This document shows positions 17,012 through 24,853 of a stretch of 38,539 nt of DNA, in pieces (the stretch's first letter is position 1; the number at the start of each line of letters is the position of its first letter). Source of the stretch: Planctomycetaceae bacterium (lineage in GTDB: Bacteria > Planctomycetota > Planctomycetia > Planctomycetales > Planctomycetaceae); NCBI GenBank assembly GCA_027000105.1, contig JALTOP010000427.1, positions 1 through 38,539 on the forward strand, written 5' to 3'. Under the pieces are notes generated by a model. That model was not told the DNA's origin, did no database searches, and saw only the letters and a list, made by a program, of their open reading frames with translations. The translations under genes were made by a program, and so were the position numbers.

Positions 17012-18544
17012 TCACTTTTTCTGAGTCTTCTTTTTCTTCTTCTTGGCTTTCGGTTTGGGAATTTTCCAGTCGGGATGCGGAACGTGTGCCTGATCCATCA
17101 ATCGAACAAGTTTTTCAACCATTTGCGGATTCTCTTTGGCCAGATCGTGTTCCTCGCCCAAATCTGTTTTCAGGTTGTAAAGCTGCACCTTCCCGGTCTG
17201 CATCGGCTGCCTGATCGCCTTCCACTCCCCTTGCCGAACCGCCTGGCGCGATCCCTGTTCGTAAAATTCCCAATAGAGATAATCATGTTCTTTCTGCTGG
17301 CCGGAACAGCCGGTGAGAATGGGAAGCAGTGAAATACTGTCGAGTCCTTCGGGCGTTTCCTGGCCGGAAAGATCACAGGCGGTTGCAAAGAAATCTCCAA
17401 AGTAGGCAATGTGATCCGAAACCGAACCTGCTGCGATTTTACCGGGCCAGCGAACGATGGCGGGAACCCGGATACCGCCTTCATAAAGTGCCCGTTTAAT
17501 CCCTCGCAGCGGCCCGTTGGCATCGAAAAATTCCGGGTGGTTCCCCCCTTCCCTATGAGGGCCGTTATCGGAAGTGAAAAAGACGATGGTATTTTCGTCG
17601 AGTTTTTTATCTTTGAGTCTGGCGAACAATTCCCCGATGCCACTATCCATGCGGGTGATCATCGCTGCCTGCCCTTTGTCAGGATCGGGCCAGTTTTTCT
17701 GCGAATAGATGCCGTAATCAGGCACCTCCTGTCCATTTCCGGTGCCTCGTGTGCCTTCATTGTTCGCATGGGGAATCGTGAGCGCCAGATACAAAAAGAA
17801 CGGTTGATCGCCCTGTTGCTCGATAAACCGGTAGGCTTCATCCATGAACAGATCGTGGGAGTAATCGACCCGTTTCGTTGCCCAGCCGGCTGAACCCCAT
17901 TCACCTTCAGCCACCTTGTGAACGACATTTCTCAAACGGACAACCGACCCGTTGCGAAAAAGAATTTCCGGATAATAATTGTGGGCGTGCCGCTGGCTGA
18001 GATAGCCGAACGCGTAATCGAATCCCTGACGCGTTGGCATTCCTTCCTCACTGCCGCCCGGTTGGCCCAGGCCCCATTTTCCGATCAGCGCCGTTTTGTA
18101 ATTCGCTTCTTTCAGTTTTTCCGCAATGGTGAGATCGGAATCCCGCAGACGTTTGGCATCGCTTCTACCATTGCCCCGCACTTGACAATGACCGGTATGC
18201 AACCCGGTCATCAAAACACATCGTGAGGGAGCACAAACAGTTGAACCTGCGTAAAAATTGGTCAGCTTCATTCCCTCCGCCGCCATCCGATCCAGATTCG
18301 GCGTTTTGATCAGCTTCTGTCCAAAGCAGCCCAAATCTCCATAACCGAGATCGTCCGCCAGAATGAAGATAATATTGGGCTGCTTCCGATTCTCGGCAGA
18401 AAAAGCCGTGCTCACAAAACAGGGAACAAGACCCAGCACAACAACGATATACCTCAGTCCCATCAACTTCCCTCGCAATGATGCTGTTTGACCTGTTCCT
18501 TGAATCGCTTCTGACTGCTTGACCATCATTGTCTGCTTGATCAT
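17012..18544 (-). CDS. Secreted formylglycine-dependent sulfatase (arylsulfatase family)
   Basis: This is a secreted type I sulfatase of about 510 residues that hydrolyses sulfate esters, probably on a polysaccharide. The modification motif C-x-P-S-R appears as CAPSR, with the formylglycine cysteine at about residue 104. The metal-binding start ADDLGYGDLG is at about 63-72, and FFTSDNGPHREGG carries further active-site residues. I chose the ATG at 18544, which has GAGGAG about 7 bp upstream; this gives 28 extra residues before the signal-peptide core MGLRYIVVVLGLV. An in-frame extension to 18676 is open only because it reads through tandem repeats. The C-terminus ends in a lysine-rich tail (KPKAKKKKKKTQKK). 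No sulfatase-maturing enzyme is nearby. Confidence 0.93.
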   Translation of the reverse strand: MIKQTMMVKQSEAIQGTGQTASLRGKLMGLRYIVVVLGLVPCFVSTAFSAENRKQPNIIFILADDLGYGDLGCFGQKLIKTPNLDRMAAEGMKLTNFYAGSTVCAPSRCVLMTGLHTGHCQVRGNGRSDAKRLRDSDLTIAEKLKEANYKTALIGKWGLGQPGGSEEGMPTRQGFDYAFGYLSQRHAHNYYPEILFRNGSVVRLRNVVHKVAEGEWGSAGWATKRVDYSHDLFMDEAYRFIEQQGDQPFFLYLALTIPHANNEGTRGTGNGQEVPDYGIYSQKNWPDPDKGQAAMITRMDSGIGELFARLKDKKLDENTIVFFTSDNGPHREGGNHPEFFDANGPLRGIKRALYEGGIRVPAIVRWPGKIAAGSVSDHIAYFGDFFATACDLSGQETPEGLDSISLLPILTGCSGQQKEHDYLYWEFYEQGSRQAVRQGEWKAIRQPMQTGKVQLYNLKTDLGEEHDLAKENPQMVEKLVRLMDQAHVPHPDWKIPKPKAKKKKKKTQKK

Positions 18545-18610
18545 GGTATCTCCTCGATGGGGGGCACTATTGATAACTGACGCCGCACCGCACAATTCCC
18601 TGCCACACAA

Positions 18611-18664
18611 TGCAACGCGACCCCACGTTGCAACGCAATCACGCGGTGCAACGCAGTCACGATA
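18611..18664. repeat. 18-bp tandem triplication
   Basis: Three consecutive 18-bp units all begin TGCAACGC (18611, 18629, 18647). The second and third share TGCAACGCA-TCACG with one difference. Confidence 0.75.
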
Positions 18665-18665
18665 C

Positions 18666-18697
18666 GATACGATCACGACGTGATACGATCACGAGGC
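18666..18697. repeat. 16-bp tandem duplication
   Basis: GATACGATCACGACGT is followed directly by GATACGATCACGAGGC; the first 13 bases are identical. It lies right beside the 18-bp triplication. Confidence 0.75.
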
Positions 18698-18846
18698 GAC
18701 GTGGCAGGCTGAACGACCAGCTTCGCTCTGATTACGGAAAACCGCTATCTTTTCTAACCATTAAAGACGTTCAAAGCAAATCAGTCGTGAGAAAAACCTG
18801 ACGGCTTTCCCGATCAGTGACTCGCCCCCAAAAGGATTACTCCGCA

Positions 18847-18874
18847 TAACCGGTTCATATTAACCGGCTCATGC
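18847..18874. repeat. 14-bp tandem duplication
   Basis: TAACCGGTTCATAT is followed directly by TAACCGGCTCATGC, a match of 11 of 14. A similar CCGGTTCAT element occurs at 16899. Confidence 0.55.
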
Positions 18875-19028
18875 CGATTACCGACATCCTTCAGGAAAAT
18901 TATTGATACATGTGCAGAATTGAAAATGATTTTTCGTCAGTCGCATCGTTGCAGAAACCGATATGTATCGTGGTGCATGCAAGCCTGCCGGGTTCAGTTT
19001 CAGACATGTCAAATCGTGGAGATGAGAA

Positions 19029-19685
19029 ATGAGTGAATCCTGGTTCGATTCCCTTCGTTTTTCTCTCTGTGCAGTATTGGCAGCCTCTTTGTTTGCGCTG
19101 GCCATTCTCTCGCCGTTGGCTGTCCGAAATGAAATGATCAAACAACTGTGCCGCGAAAAGCAGCTCGAATTAATCGACCTGGAAGCGGAAAACAACCGCC
19201 GGGAACTGTTTGTCCGCCGGATCGAGAAAATGCCCGAGTTGCTCGAACAACTCTCCCGCCAACAGGAAGCCTCCAGCGAAAATGAACCGACTGAACAGAA
19301 AATTGATTTGCCTGAATCGCTCGCCATTCATCCTGACCACATGCTGACACTTCCTGTTTCTGTTTCATCAAAACAGGCGGAAAGAGAAAAAAATCGTTCC
19401 CACTCGCAAACATTCCAATTGCAACTGGCCGCAAAAATTGCCACCTCCCCCACGCTGCAAAATCGCCTGTTGATCGCCTCTGTTTTTCTTTTACTGTTGG
19501 GGATCATTCCAGCCAGTTGGTTCCATTGGAGATTCTTCAGAAGAAAGGCGTCATTGGTGATAAAGCGTCTTGTTTGCCGCTATCGTAAAGATGATTCCCA
19601 TTCCGACTTCCCGACCCCTCATTGGAATCAACCTGCATCAAACAACTGCCGGACAGGCCAGGCACACCAGACAGAAAAGTGTTGA
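19029..19685 (+). CDS. Hypothetical two-TM protein with a coiled-coil segment
   Basis: I do not recognise a family. The 218-residue product has a membrane helix near residues 12-32. A charged, probably coiled-coil stretch follows (about 38-80, with LEAENNRRELFVRRIEKM), then a polar linker. A second helix lies near 146-164, and the tail is basic and then polar (FRRKASLVIKRLVCRYRKDD). This layout resembles a septum- or membrane-associated bitopic protein, but nothing assigns a role. The ATG is preceded by GGAGATGA, a good ribosome-binding site. It lies upstream of the NtrC-like regulator with a 281-bp repeat-bearing gap. Confidence 0.7.
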   Translation: MSESWFDSLRFSLCAVLAASLFALAILSPLAVRNEMIKQLCREKQLELIDLEAENNRRELFVRRIEKMPELLEQLSRQQEASSENEPTEQKIDLPESLAIHPDHMLTLPVSVSSKQAEREKNRSHSQTFQLQLAAKIATSPTLQNRLLIASVFLLLLGIIPASWFHWRFFRRKASLVIKRLVCRYRKDDSHSDFPTPHWNQPASNNCRTGQAHQTEKC

Positions 19686-19735
19686 TAAATCGGTCATTCA
19701 AACTCCAGTTCCGAGTAAATCGGACGACGGGACAT

Positions 19736-19803
19736 CACGCTGATCTCTGAACCACGCTGATTTCTGAATCACGCTGATGCCTGCGACACGCTGAACCACG
19801 CCG
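19736..19803. repeat. 17-bp tandem repeat, four units
   Basis: Units start at 19736, 19753, 19770 and 19787, each opening with CACGCTGA. Units 1 and 2 match at 15 of 17 and the later ones have drifted. It lies between the two-TM protein and the NtrC-like regulator. Confidence 0.8.
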
Positions 19804-19966
19804 AAAGAATCCTGAAGGAATCCGGTAGCGATCACGAAAATCATAACAGGAATCGGTACCCACAGTTCTTGGTTTCAATTGTTCCAGGGGTTATGATAGA
19901 CAGGCTGGAATACCAGAGCGGTTATTGTCTTCTGTTCTACTGGAATCTCTCGAAGTATTATCACCG

Positions 19967-21325
19967 ATGCCGAAAAAAATTCGCGGTCATAGTGGAGTCG
20001 TCTCGTGGTTGACGAACTCGAACCGTCCGATTTTCATGCTTGATCATCGAAGGCGGATCCGTTTTTTCAATCGGGGCTGTGCGGAAATAACGGGATGTCA
20101 GCCGGAAGACATGATCGGAAAAATTTGCAAATATCATTCCGAAGCGGTGGATAATCTGATTGAACGTGTTCTGAATTCTTTGGCCCCTCCCACGGAAGTT
20201 TTTCAGGGCCAGGAACTGTTTACCAAAATCAGTTATGTCGATTCCAGTGGAGACCTGCGTTCGCCTCACGTTCTTTATTTACCTCTGTTCAATCAGATCG
20301 GTGATCTGGACGCGGTATTGGGAATCATGCTGGAACTTGACGAACTGGCACCGCCGCTGCAATCCACTTTCTCCCAGCAGTTGCATGTCGAACTGGCCGG
20401 GTTGATGCAGCAACAGCACCAACGCTACAACCAGGCCACGCTGATTGCCCGATCACCGGCGATGCGTTCTGTTTCCAAACAGATTCTCGTCGCCCGTCAT
20501 TGCAACGCACCCGTTCATCTCGACGGAGAAGCGGGAACCGGAAAACAGTACCTTGCGAGAACAATCCATTACTCCTCCGACAATTCGGAGTCTGCCTTTG
20601 TCATGCTTGATTGCGGACGTCTCCCCCGCTCCGATCAAAGGCGGATGTTGAAAGAAGCGCTGACCCACGCCGGTGAGTTGAACGCCCCGAGTGCACTTTT
20701 TCTGAAAGATGTTGACAGACTCGCCCTCGATTTGCAGGTCTGGTTGGCGGAAGTAATCGAACAGGATGAATGGCCCTTGCAATACCGCCTGTTTACATCC
20801 AGTACGCATAATCTGCCCGAGATGGTGGAACAGGATCGGTTCGATCGATCGTTCTCTTTCACCATTGGAACTATTTGCATCACCCTGCCCCCGTTACGGG
20901 AACGGGTTGAAGACCTGGAACTGCTTTGTCAGTATTTCATTGAACAGAGCAACCAGATTTCGGAGAAACAGCTCACCGGATTGACGCGTGAGGTTCTCGA
21001 TGAATTTCTGCAATACAATTGGCCGGGGAATGTCCGCGAGTTGAAGTCGGTCGTCCGTGAAGCGTGTGAACTTGCTGCCGGCCCGCTGATCTCGCTTGAG
21101 CATCTCCCTTTTCGATTTCAAACAGGAAAAAACGCCCAACGTTCACTCCCTGCCATCAAACCGACATTTCGAACGCTGTCCACTCTGCTGGAAGAACATG
21201 AACGGGAAGAAATTGTCCGCGTTCTGAAAGCAACCCGAGGAAACAAGGCAAAAGCGGCGGAATTACTCGGATTAACCCGTGCCAAGCTGTATCGTCGCAT
21301 CAAATCACTGAACATTGAAGAATAG
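19967..21325 (+). CDS. NtrC-like regulator: PAS, degenerate AAA+ and Fis-type HTH
   Basis: The 452-residue product (from the ATG at 19967; an upstream in-frame TTG at 19925 is possible) has three parts. A PAS-like sensor covers about residues 19-126 (FMLDHRRRIRFFNRGCAEITG). A sigma-54-activator-type AAA+ domain spans about 160-385, and a Fis-family helix-turn-helix closes the protein at 416-449. The AAA+ domain is atypical. Walker A is GEAGTGKQ at 187-194, but Walker B reads LFLKDVD instead of LFLDEI, and the GAFTGA loop that contacts sigma-54 is missing. LPPLRER and YNWPGNVREL remain. It is therefore probably a DNA-binding regulator that does not drive sigma-54 open-complex formation. Its targets are unknown. 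Confidence 0.85.
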   Translation: MPKKIRGHSGVVSWLTNSNRPIFMLDHRRRIRFFNRGCAEITGCQPEDMIGKICKYHSEAVDNLIERVLNSLAPPTEVFQGQELFTKISYVDSSGDLRSPHVLYLPLFNQIGDLDAVLGIMLELDELAPPLQSTFSQQLHVELAGLMQQQHQRYNQATLIARSPAMRSVSKQILVARHCNAPVHLDGEAGTGKQYLARTIHYSSDNSESAFVMLDCGRLPRSDQRRMLKEALTHAGELNAPSALFLKDVDRLALDLQVWLAEVIEQDEWPLQYRLFTSSTHNLPEMVEQDRFDRSFSFTIGTICITLPPLRERVEDLELLCQYFIEQSNQISEKQLTGLTREVLDEFLQYNWPGNVRELKSVVREACELAAGPLISLEHLPFRFQTGKNAQRSLPAIKPTFRTLSTLLEEHEREEIVRVLKATRGNKAKAAELLGLTRAKLYRRIKSLNIEE

Positions 21326-21480
21326 GGCCTCGCCATGCTGTCATTCGGCTTTTTGATCACGCGTAACAGGGGAAACGCTATTTCTCAATCAAACCGCAAC
21401 GAGCGGCATGCCCTGTAACCGGAACAAAAAAGAAACCTCACAAGTTGGCGTTACGCACAAAATGGATGATCGTTGGAAAC

Positions 21481-22332
21481 ATGGATGAACTCAGAAAACA
21501 GATCGAACAGGCAACCGGGACGATTCGGAGAAAATGGAACCATCAGGCCCGCATTGGTCTGATTCTGGGAACAGGCTTGGGACGCATCGTTGAACAGATT
21601 GAGCAGGCGGCAGAGTTCCCTTTCGAGTCACTTCCCCATTTTTGCCAATCGACGGCGACAGGGCACATCGGAAAGCTCGTTTGCGGACAGGTGAAAAACG
21701 TCAACCTGATCGCGATGCAGGGACGATTCCACTTCTACGAAGGATATACCCTGCAGCAAATTACATTCCCGGTTCGAGTGATGAAAGCGATGGGAATTGA
21801 TCTACTGATCGTAACCAGTGCCAGCGGCGGAATGGATCCCGCGCACCGTCCCGGTCAACTGATCGTAATTGATGATCACATCAATCTGATGGGTGACAAC
21901 CCATTGGCCGGGTTTAACGATGAACAACTCGGCCCCCGCTTTCCGGATATGAGCCAACCTTACGATGCGGATCTGATCGAAACAGCCTTGAGGCTGGCCA
22001 GAGAGCGGAACATACCGGCTCAACGGGGCGTTTATGTCGGCGTGAAAGGCCCCAACTACGAAACTCGGGCAGAATATCGATTCTTCAGAACAATCGGCGG
22101 TGATGTTGTCGGGATGTCAACCGTGCCCGAAACGCTTGTCGCTGTTCATGCGGGTTTACGCGTGCTGGGACTTTCGACCGTCACCAATGTCTGCCTGCCG
22201 GACGCACTTGAGCCAACTACAGGCGAAGATGTCATTGAAGTCGCCAGCCGCGCAGCGGACAATATGGCTGTAGTTATCGAAGGGATCATCGAGGAAGAAG
22301 CACGGCGTCTTCAAGCCAACCCGCTCCCTTGA
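21481..22332 (+). CDS. Purine nucleoside phosphorylase (trimeric, class I)
   Basis: This enzyme splits purine nucleosides with phosphate into base and ribose-1-phosphate for salvage. From the ATG at 21481 the product has 283 residues, the usual length. Family motifs are present: the phosphate-binding GTGLG near residue 30, GRFHFYEGY, GPNYETRAEYRFF with the conserved glutamate, VGMSTVPE, and the base-binding asparagine in STVTNVC. The usual TNAAGG segment reads TSASGG here. The start is uncertain, with an ATG at 21466 and a TTG at 21445 also in frame; I chose 21481 because GGA lies just upstream and the N-terminus then aligns as expected. It converges with the Tad locus. Substrate preference cannot be read from the sequence. 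Confidence 0.9.
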   Translation: MDELRKQIEQATGTIRRKWNHQARIGLILGTGLGRIVEQIEQAAEFPFESLPHFCQSTATGHIGKLVCGQVKNVNLIAMQGRFHFYEGYTLQQITFPVRVMKAMGIDLLIVTSASGGMDPAHRPGQLIVIDDHINLMGDNPLAGFNDEQLGPRFPDMSQPYDADLIETALRLARERNIPAQRGVYVGVKGPNYETRAEYRFFRTIGGDVVGMSTVPETLVAVHAGLRVLGLSTVTNVCLPDALEPTTGEDVIEVASRAADNMAVVIEGIIEEEARRLQANPLP

Positions 22333-22363
22333 ACACCCCGGATACCCTTGAACAACTCGGATG
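22326..22363. repeat. 19-bp tandem duplication overlapping the end of the PNP gene
   Basis: CCCTTGAACACCCCGGATA is followed by CCCTTGAACAACTCGGATG. The first unit includes the PNP stop codon, so the second looks like a copy of the gene's last bases into the spacer. Confidence 0.7.
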
Positions 22364-22394
22364 GAAGCAGAAAGCGACACGCCAATAATCCGAA

Positions 22395-22433
22395 GTCAAA
22401 CCCTGAAATCAAACCTCAAGATCAACCCCTGAA
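22395..22433. repeat. 13-bp tandem triplication
   Basis: GTCAAACCCTGAA, ATCAAACCTCAAG and ATCAACCCCTGAA follow each other directly. It ends at CCCCTGAAGGGG, a 4-bp stem just past the TadC stop on the minus strand. Confidence 0.6.
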
Positions 22434-22439
22434 GGGGAA

Positions 22440-23765
22440 CTACCGGTTTCTTTCTACCTGGCTGAACTGGCTGATTCCGCCTCCCTTGAAGAAGTCGGAA
22501 AGTTCGACAACGGCCGGCCCCAGCAGGAACATGTAAACAGCCGGCATCAAACAGAGAACCGTTGGAAAGAGGAGTTTGAACGTCGCCGTGTTCGCCTTTT
22601 GGTCTGCTCGTTGTTGCAGAGTCGCTCTCATTCCATCACTGTAATCGGTCAGGGCGTCGCTGACATTGGTTCCCATTCTTTCCGTCTGAATCAACAGAGA
22701 GGAAAGGGCATGCAACTCAGGAAGATCGATGCGCTCATTCATATTGACCAGAGCATGTTCGAGGGTATCGATATTCGCCTGAGTGGTTACAATGCGCAAC
22801 TCATTGGAAATCGCCGGATAAACATCAGCCGTTTCCCAAGCAACACGGGCCAACCCCGACCGCAATGTCATTCCCTGACTGGTGCACATATTGAGCAAGT
22901 CGAGAACATCCGGCAATGCCTGTTCGATTTCCGCTTTTCGTTTTGCCGCCTGAGAACGGACGACCAGTCTGGGAATCGCCCACCCCATAATGGAACCGGC
23001 GACCATCGCGGGAAGCCAAATCCATTCCGTTCCGGGATAAAACGCCAGAGGAATCCCGAAAAGAATCAGAGGCAACATCAAGCCGAGATAACGGATCGCC
23101 GCCAAATTGTGCCAGGCGTGCGGTTCATAATAGCCCGCTTCAATCAGTTCCTTTTTGATGATCTGCCGTTTTGCCTGCGATTCCGGGAGCAGCACGGCTA
23201 AAGAAGGGGTGATCGGGCCGAAGACGTAGTCGCTTTCGTCGGCGAATGGCAGTTCCCCCGGATCCAGATGAGGCAACTCCCGTTGAGCGCCGACAATCGA
23301 CTTGCCAAACAACGATCGCGATGTCCAACTGCGAGCCTTGCCGGTATAACTGGCAGACTCCTGAGAAGAGCGAACCACGAATTCCTTCTTTTCGGGAGCC
23401 GGATTGGCTGCGATGCTCTCCGGAATTTCCTCCGGAACACCAATTTCAGAAAACAGACTGTCGCTCGGTATTTCGTCAGAATCTTCAGGAGAAATCGCCT
23501 GACGGGTGACCGAAGCGGCCACATGCTCGCTGCTGACGGATTCATCTTTCAACAGTGATGAAACAGGCTTCGAAGGCCGCCTGGTTCTGGAACGGCGGAC
23601 TTCCCGGGGTTCAACCGCATTACCTGAACCGAACAGGTATCGCAGAAACCGCGCCAACAGAATAACGACAAGAACGAAAAAGAGGATCGCCATGATCCAC
23701 AGCAGGATCGATTGAAGGGGCGAACCGGCTTCAATCAGTTGGGCGAATGTAAATGTTGTGTCCAT
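22440..23765 (-). CDS. tadC: Tad-type secretion platform protein TadC (T2SSF domain)
   Basis: TadC is one of two inner-membrane platform proteins of the Tad/Flp pilus or secretion machine. The 441-residue product has an N-terminal helix near residues 15-35. A long polar, low-complexity linker follows (about 45-180), much longer than in typical TadC. The GspF/T2SSF domain spans about 235-415, with membrane helices near 225-265 and at the C-terminus (TVLCLMPAVYMFLLGPAVV). I chose the ATG at 23765; a TTG five codons upstream is in frame. It is the last gene of the minus-strand Tad locus and follows tadB by 113 bp. Confidence 0.88.
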   Translation of the reverse strand: MDTTFTFAQLIEAGSPLQSILLWIMAILFFVLVVILLARFLRYLFGSGNAVEPREVRRSRTRRPSKPVSSLLKDESVSSEHVAASVTRQAISPEDSDEIPSDSLFSEIGVPEEIPESIAANPAPEKKEFVVRSSQESASYTGKARSWTSRSLFGKSIVGAQRELPHLDPGELPFADESDYVFGPITPSLAVLLPESQAKRQIIKKELIEAGYYEPHAWHNLAAIRYLGLMLPLILFGIPLAFYPGTEWIWLPAMVAGSIMGWAIPRLVVRSQAAKRKAEIEQALPDVLDLLNMCTSQGMTLRSGLARVAWETADVYPAISNELRIVTTQANIDTLEHALVNMNERIDLPELHALSSLLIQTERMGTNVSDALTDYSDGMRATLQQRADQKANTATFKLLFPTVLCLMPAVYMFLLGPAVVELSDFFKGGGISQFSQVERNR

Positions 23766-23778
23766 GATAGTCGTATCC

Positions 23779-23824
23779 AACTTCGTTTTTCCAGCTTCGT
23801 ATTTATTCAGCTTCGTGTTGATCG
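23779..23824. repeat. Imperfect 14-16-bp tandem triplication between tadB and tadC
   Basis: AACTTCGTTTTTCC, AGCTTCGTATTTATTC and AGCTTCGTGTTGATCG follow each other. The shared core is RCTTCGT. The repeat sits just upstream of the tadC start. Confidence 0.6.
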
Positions 23825-23845
23825 AGCATTATGTATTGTCACCGT

Positions 23846-23871
23846 CAGATGAAAACATCTGTTTTCATCTG
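23846..23871 (-). other. Strong inverted repeat between tadB and tadC
   Basis: CAGATGAAAACA and TGTTTTCATCTG are perfect 12-bp inverted arms separated by TC. On the transcript this can fold as a 10-bp stem with a 6-nt loop, starting 8 nt after the tadB stop. There is no U-tract beyond it in the minus direction. It could limit or stabilise transcript between the two genes, or bind a protein as DNA. Confidence 0.6.
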
Positions 23872-23878
23872 GTTCTCA

Positions 23879-24742
23879 TCAGGTTTGTTGTGAATCGTTC
23901 AGAATTTTCATAATCCAGATGGCTCCGATAATTTCGAGCCCCACTCCCGTGAATGTAATTGCCCGCCCCCAACTGGAGGCCATCAGACGGGTGAAATAGT
24001 CGGGATCCCTGAACAGGAAGAAAGCCAGGATCGCGGGAGGAAGCAGAATCATCAGAATGGCTGTTGCCCGTGAACCCGCCGTTGCGGTTCGCAATCTTCC
24101 CAAAAACAGGGAACGGTCTCTCATTGTGCGGGAAAGTCGCTCAAGCACATAAACCAGATCTCCCCCGGACTGCTGATGCACACTCAATGCGGTCGCCAGA
24201 ATTCTCAATCCATTCACTCCCGTCCGCTCCGGCAGTTCATACAGGGCTTCGTTCATCGTGACTCCCATTTGAAGCTTGCGAACGCTAACCTGCATTTCAT
24301 CTCCCAATGGAGCAGGCGTATCCTTGGCCACCATTTCCAAACATTGGTCAAGCGACCGCCCGGTTCTTGCCGCCCGGGCCAGTTCATCGATCATGGGGGG
24401 CAACTGGTTGGAAATCAGAGCTTGCCTGCGAGAACGAACCAGCATCAAAATCCCGAGAGGAATCAGAAAACCGATAAAAAAGGAAAGCCCCGCGGCTAAC
24501 GGGTTCTCCAGAAAAACCAGAACAATTCCCCCTAACGTGACCGAACTGAGCACGCACAGCAACAACCCCACCAACGGAACGAATGGCGCCCCCGATTGAA
24601 TCATCAATCGATCAAACCAACTGTTGATTCCATTGCCGAGACTTTCAACCTGGGGATTTGCGTATTGCTCGTTCGTTTTGATGATATCTGCAAATTCAGG
24701 TCGAGGTTCAATCTCGATATGTGGTGATAATCCTGTAGCCAT
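23879..24742 (-). CDS. tadB: Tad-type secretion platform protein TadB (T2SSF domain)
   Basis: TadB is the partner of TadC in the Tad inner-membrane platform. The 287-residue product has a short soluble start, a pair of membrane helices near residues 53-105, a GspF/T2SSF domain (about 112-235) and a final helical region (about 226-280). QLPPMIDELARAARTGRSLDQCLEMVA and the HQQSGGDLVYVLERLSRTMRDR stretch are typical of the family. The ATG start is clear. Order and strand fit tadA-tadB-tadC. Confidence 0.92.
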   Translation of the reverse strand: MATGLSPHIEIEPRPEFADIIKTNEQYANPQVESLGNGINSWFDRLMIQSGAPFVPLVGLLLCVLSSVTLGGIVLVFLENPLAAGLSFFIGFLIPLGILMLVRSRRQALISNQLPPMIDELARAARTGRSLDQCLEMVAKDTPAPLGDEMQVSVRKLQMGVTMNEALYELPERTGVNGLRILATALSVHQQSGGDLVYVLERLSRTMRDRSLFLGRLRTATAGSRATAILMILLPPAILAFFLFRDPDYFTRLMASSWGRAITFTGVGLEIIGAIWIMKILNDSQQT

Positions 24743-24769
24743 TTCGGCAACCTCTGGTCATTCTGTCAT

Positions 24770-24817
24770 TTGTTGTCGGGAAACTTGTTATCGAGAAACT
24801 GCTTGTCTTCTGGAAAC
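24770..24817. repeat. 15-bp tandem duplication with a third diverged copy, between tadA and tadB
   Basis: TTGTTGTCGGGAAAC and TTGTTATCGAGAAAC are adjacent, and an 18-bp relative ending in TGGAAAC follows. It is in the 111-bp gap between tadA and tadB. Confidence 0.7.
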
Positions 24818-24853
24818 TGATATGAACCTGGGCGTTGAGAGGCCAATCCCCTC

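Larger units (their letters stand above)
18545..19028. other. 484-bp divergent region full of tandem repeats
   Basis: This spacer separates the sulfatase from the divergent two-TM hypothetical gene. It contains an 18-bp triplication (18611-18664), a 16-bp duplication (18666-18697) and a 14-bp duplication (18847-18874). ORFs that cross it translate the repeats and are not genes. The stretch from about 18880 to 19028 is free of repeats and may hold the promoter of the rightward gene. Confidence 0.6.

Noticed and set aside
18545..18676. N-terminal extension of the sulfatase by 44 residues
   Set aside because: It reads through 18-bp and 16-bp tandem repeats, has no signal-peptide logic, and a GAGGAG ribosome site supports the ATG at 18544.
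18611..18697. CRISPR array
   Set aside because: The units are directly adjacent with no spacers, and no cas genes are near.
22426..22437. Intrinsic terminator of the Tad locus (CCCC-TGAA-GGGG)
   Set aside because: The stem is only 4 bp and no U-tract follows in the minus direction.
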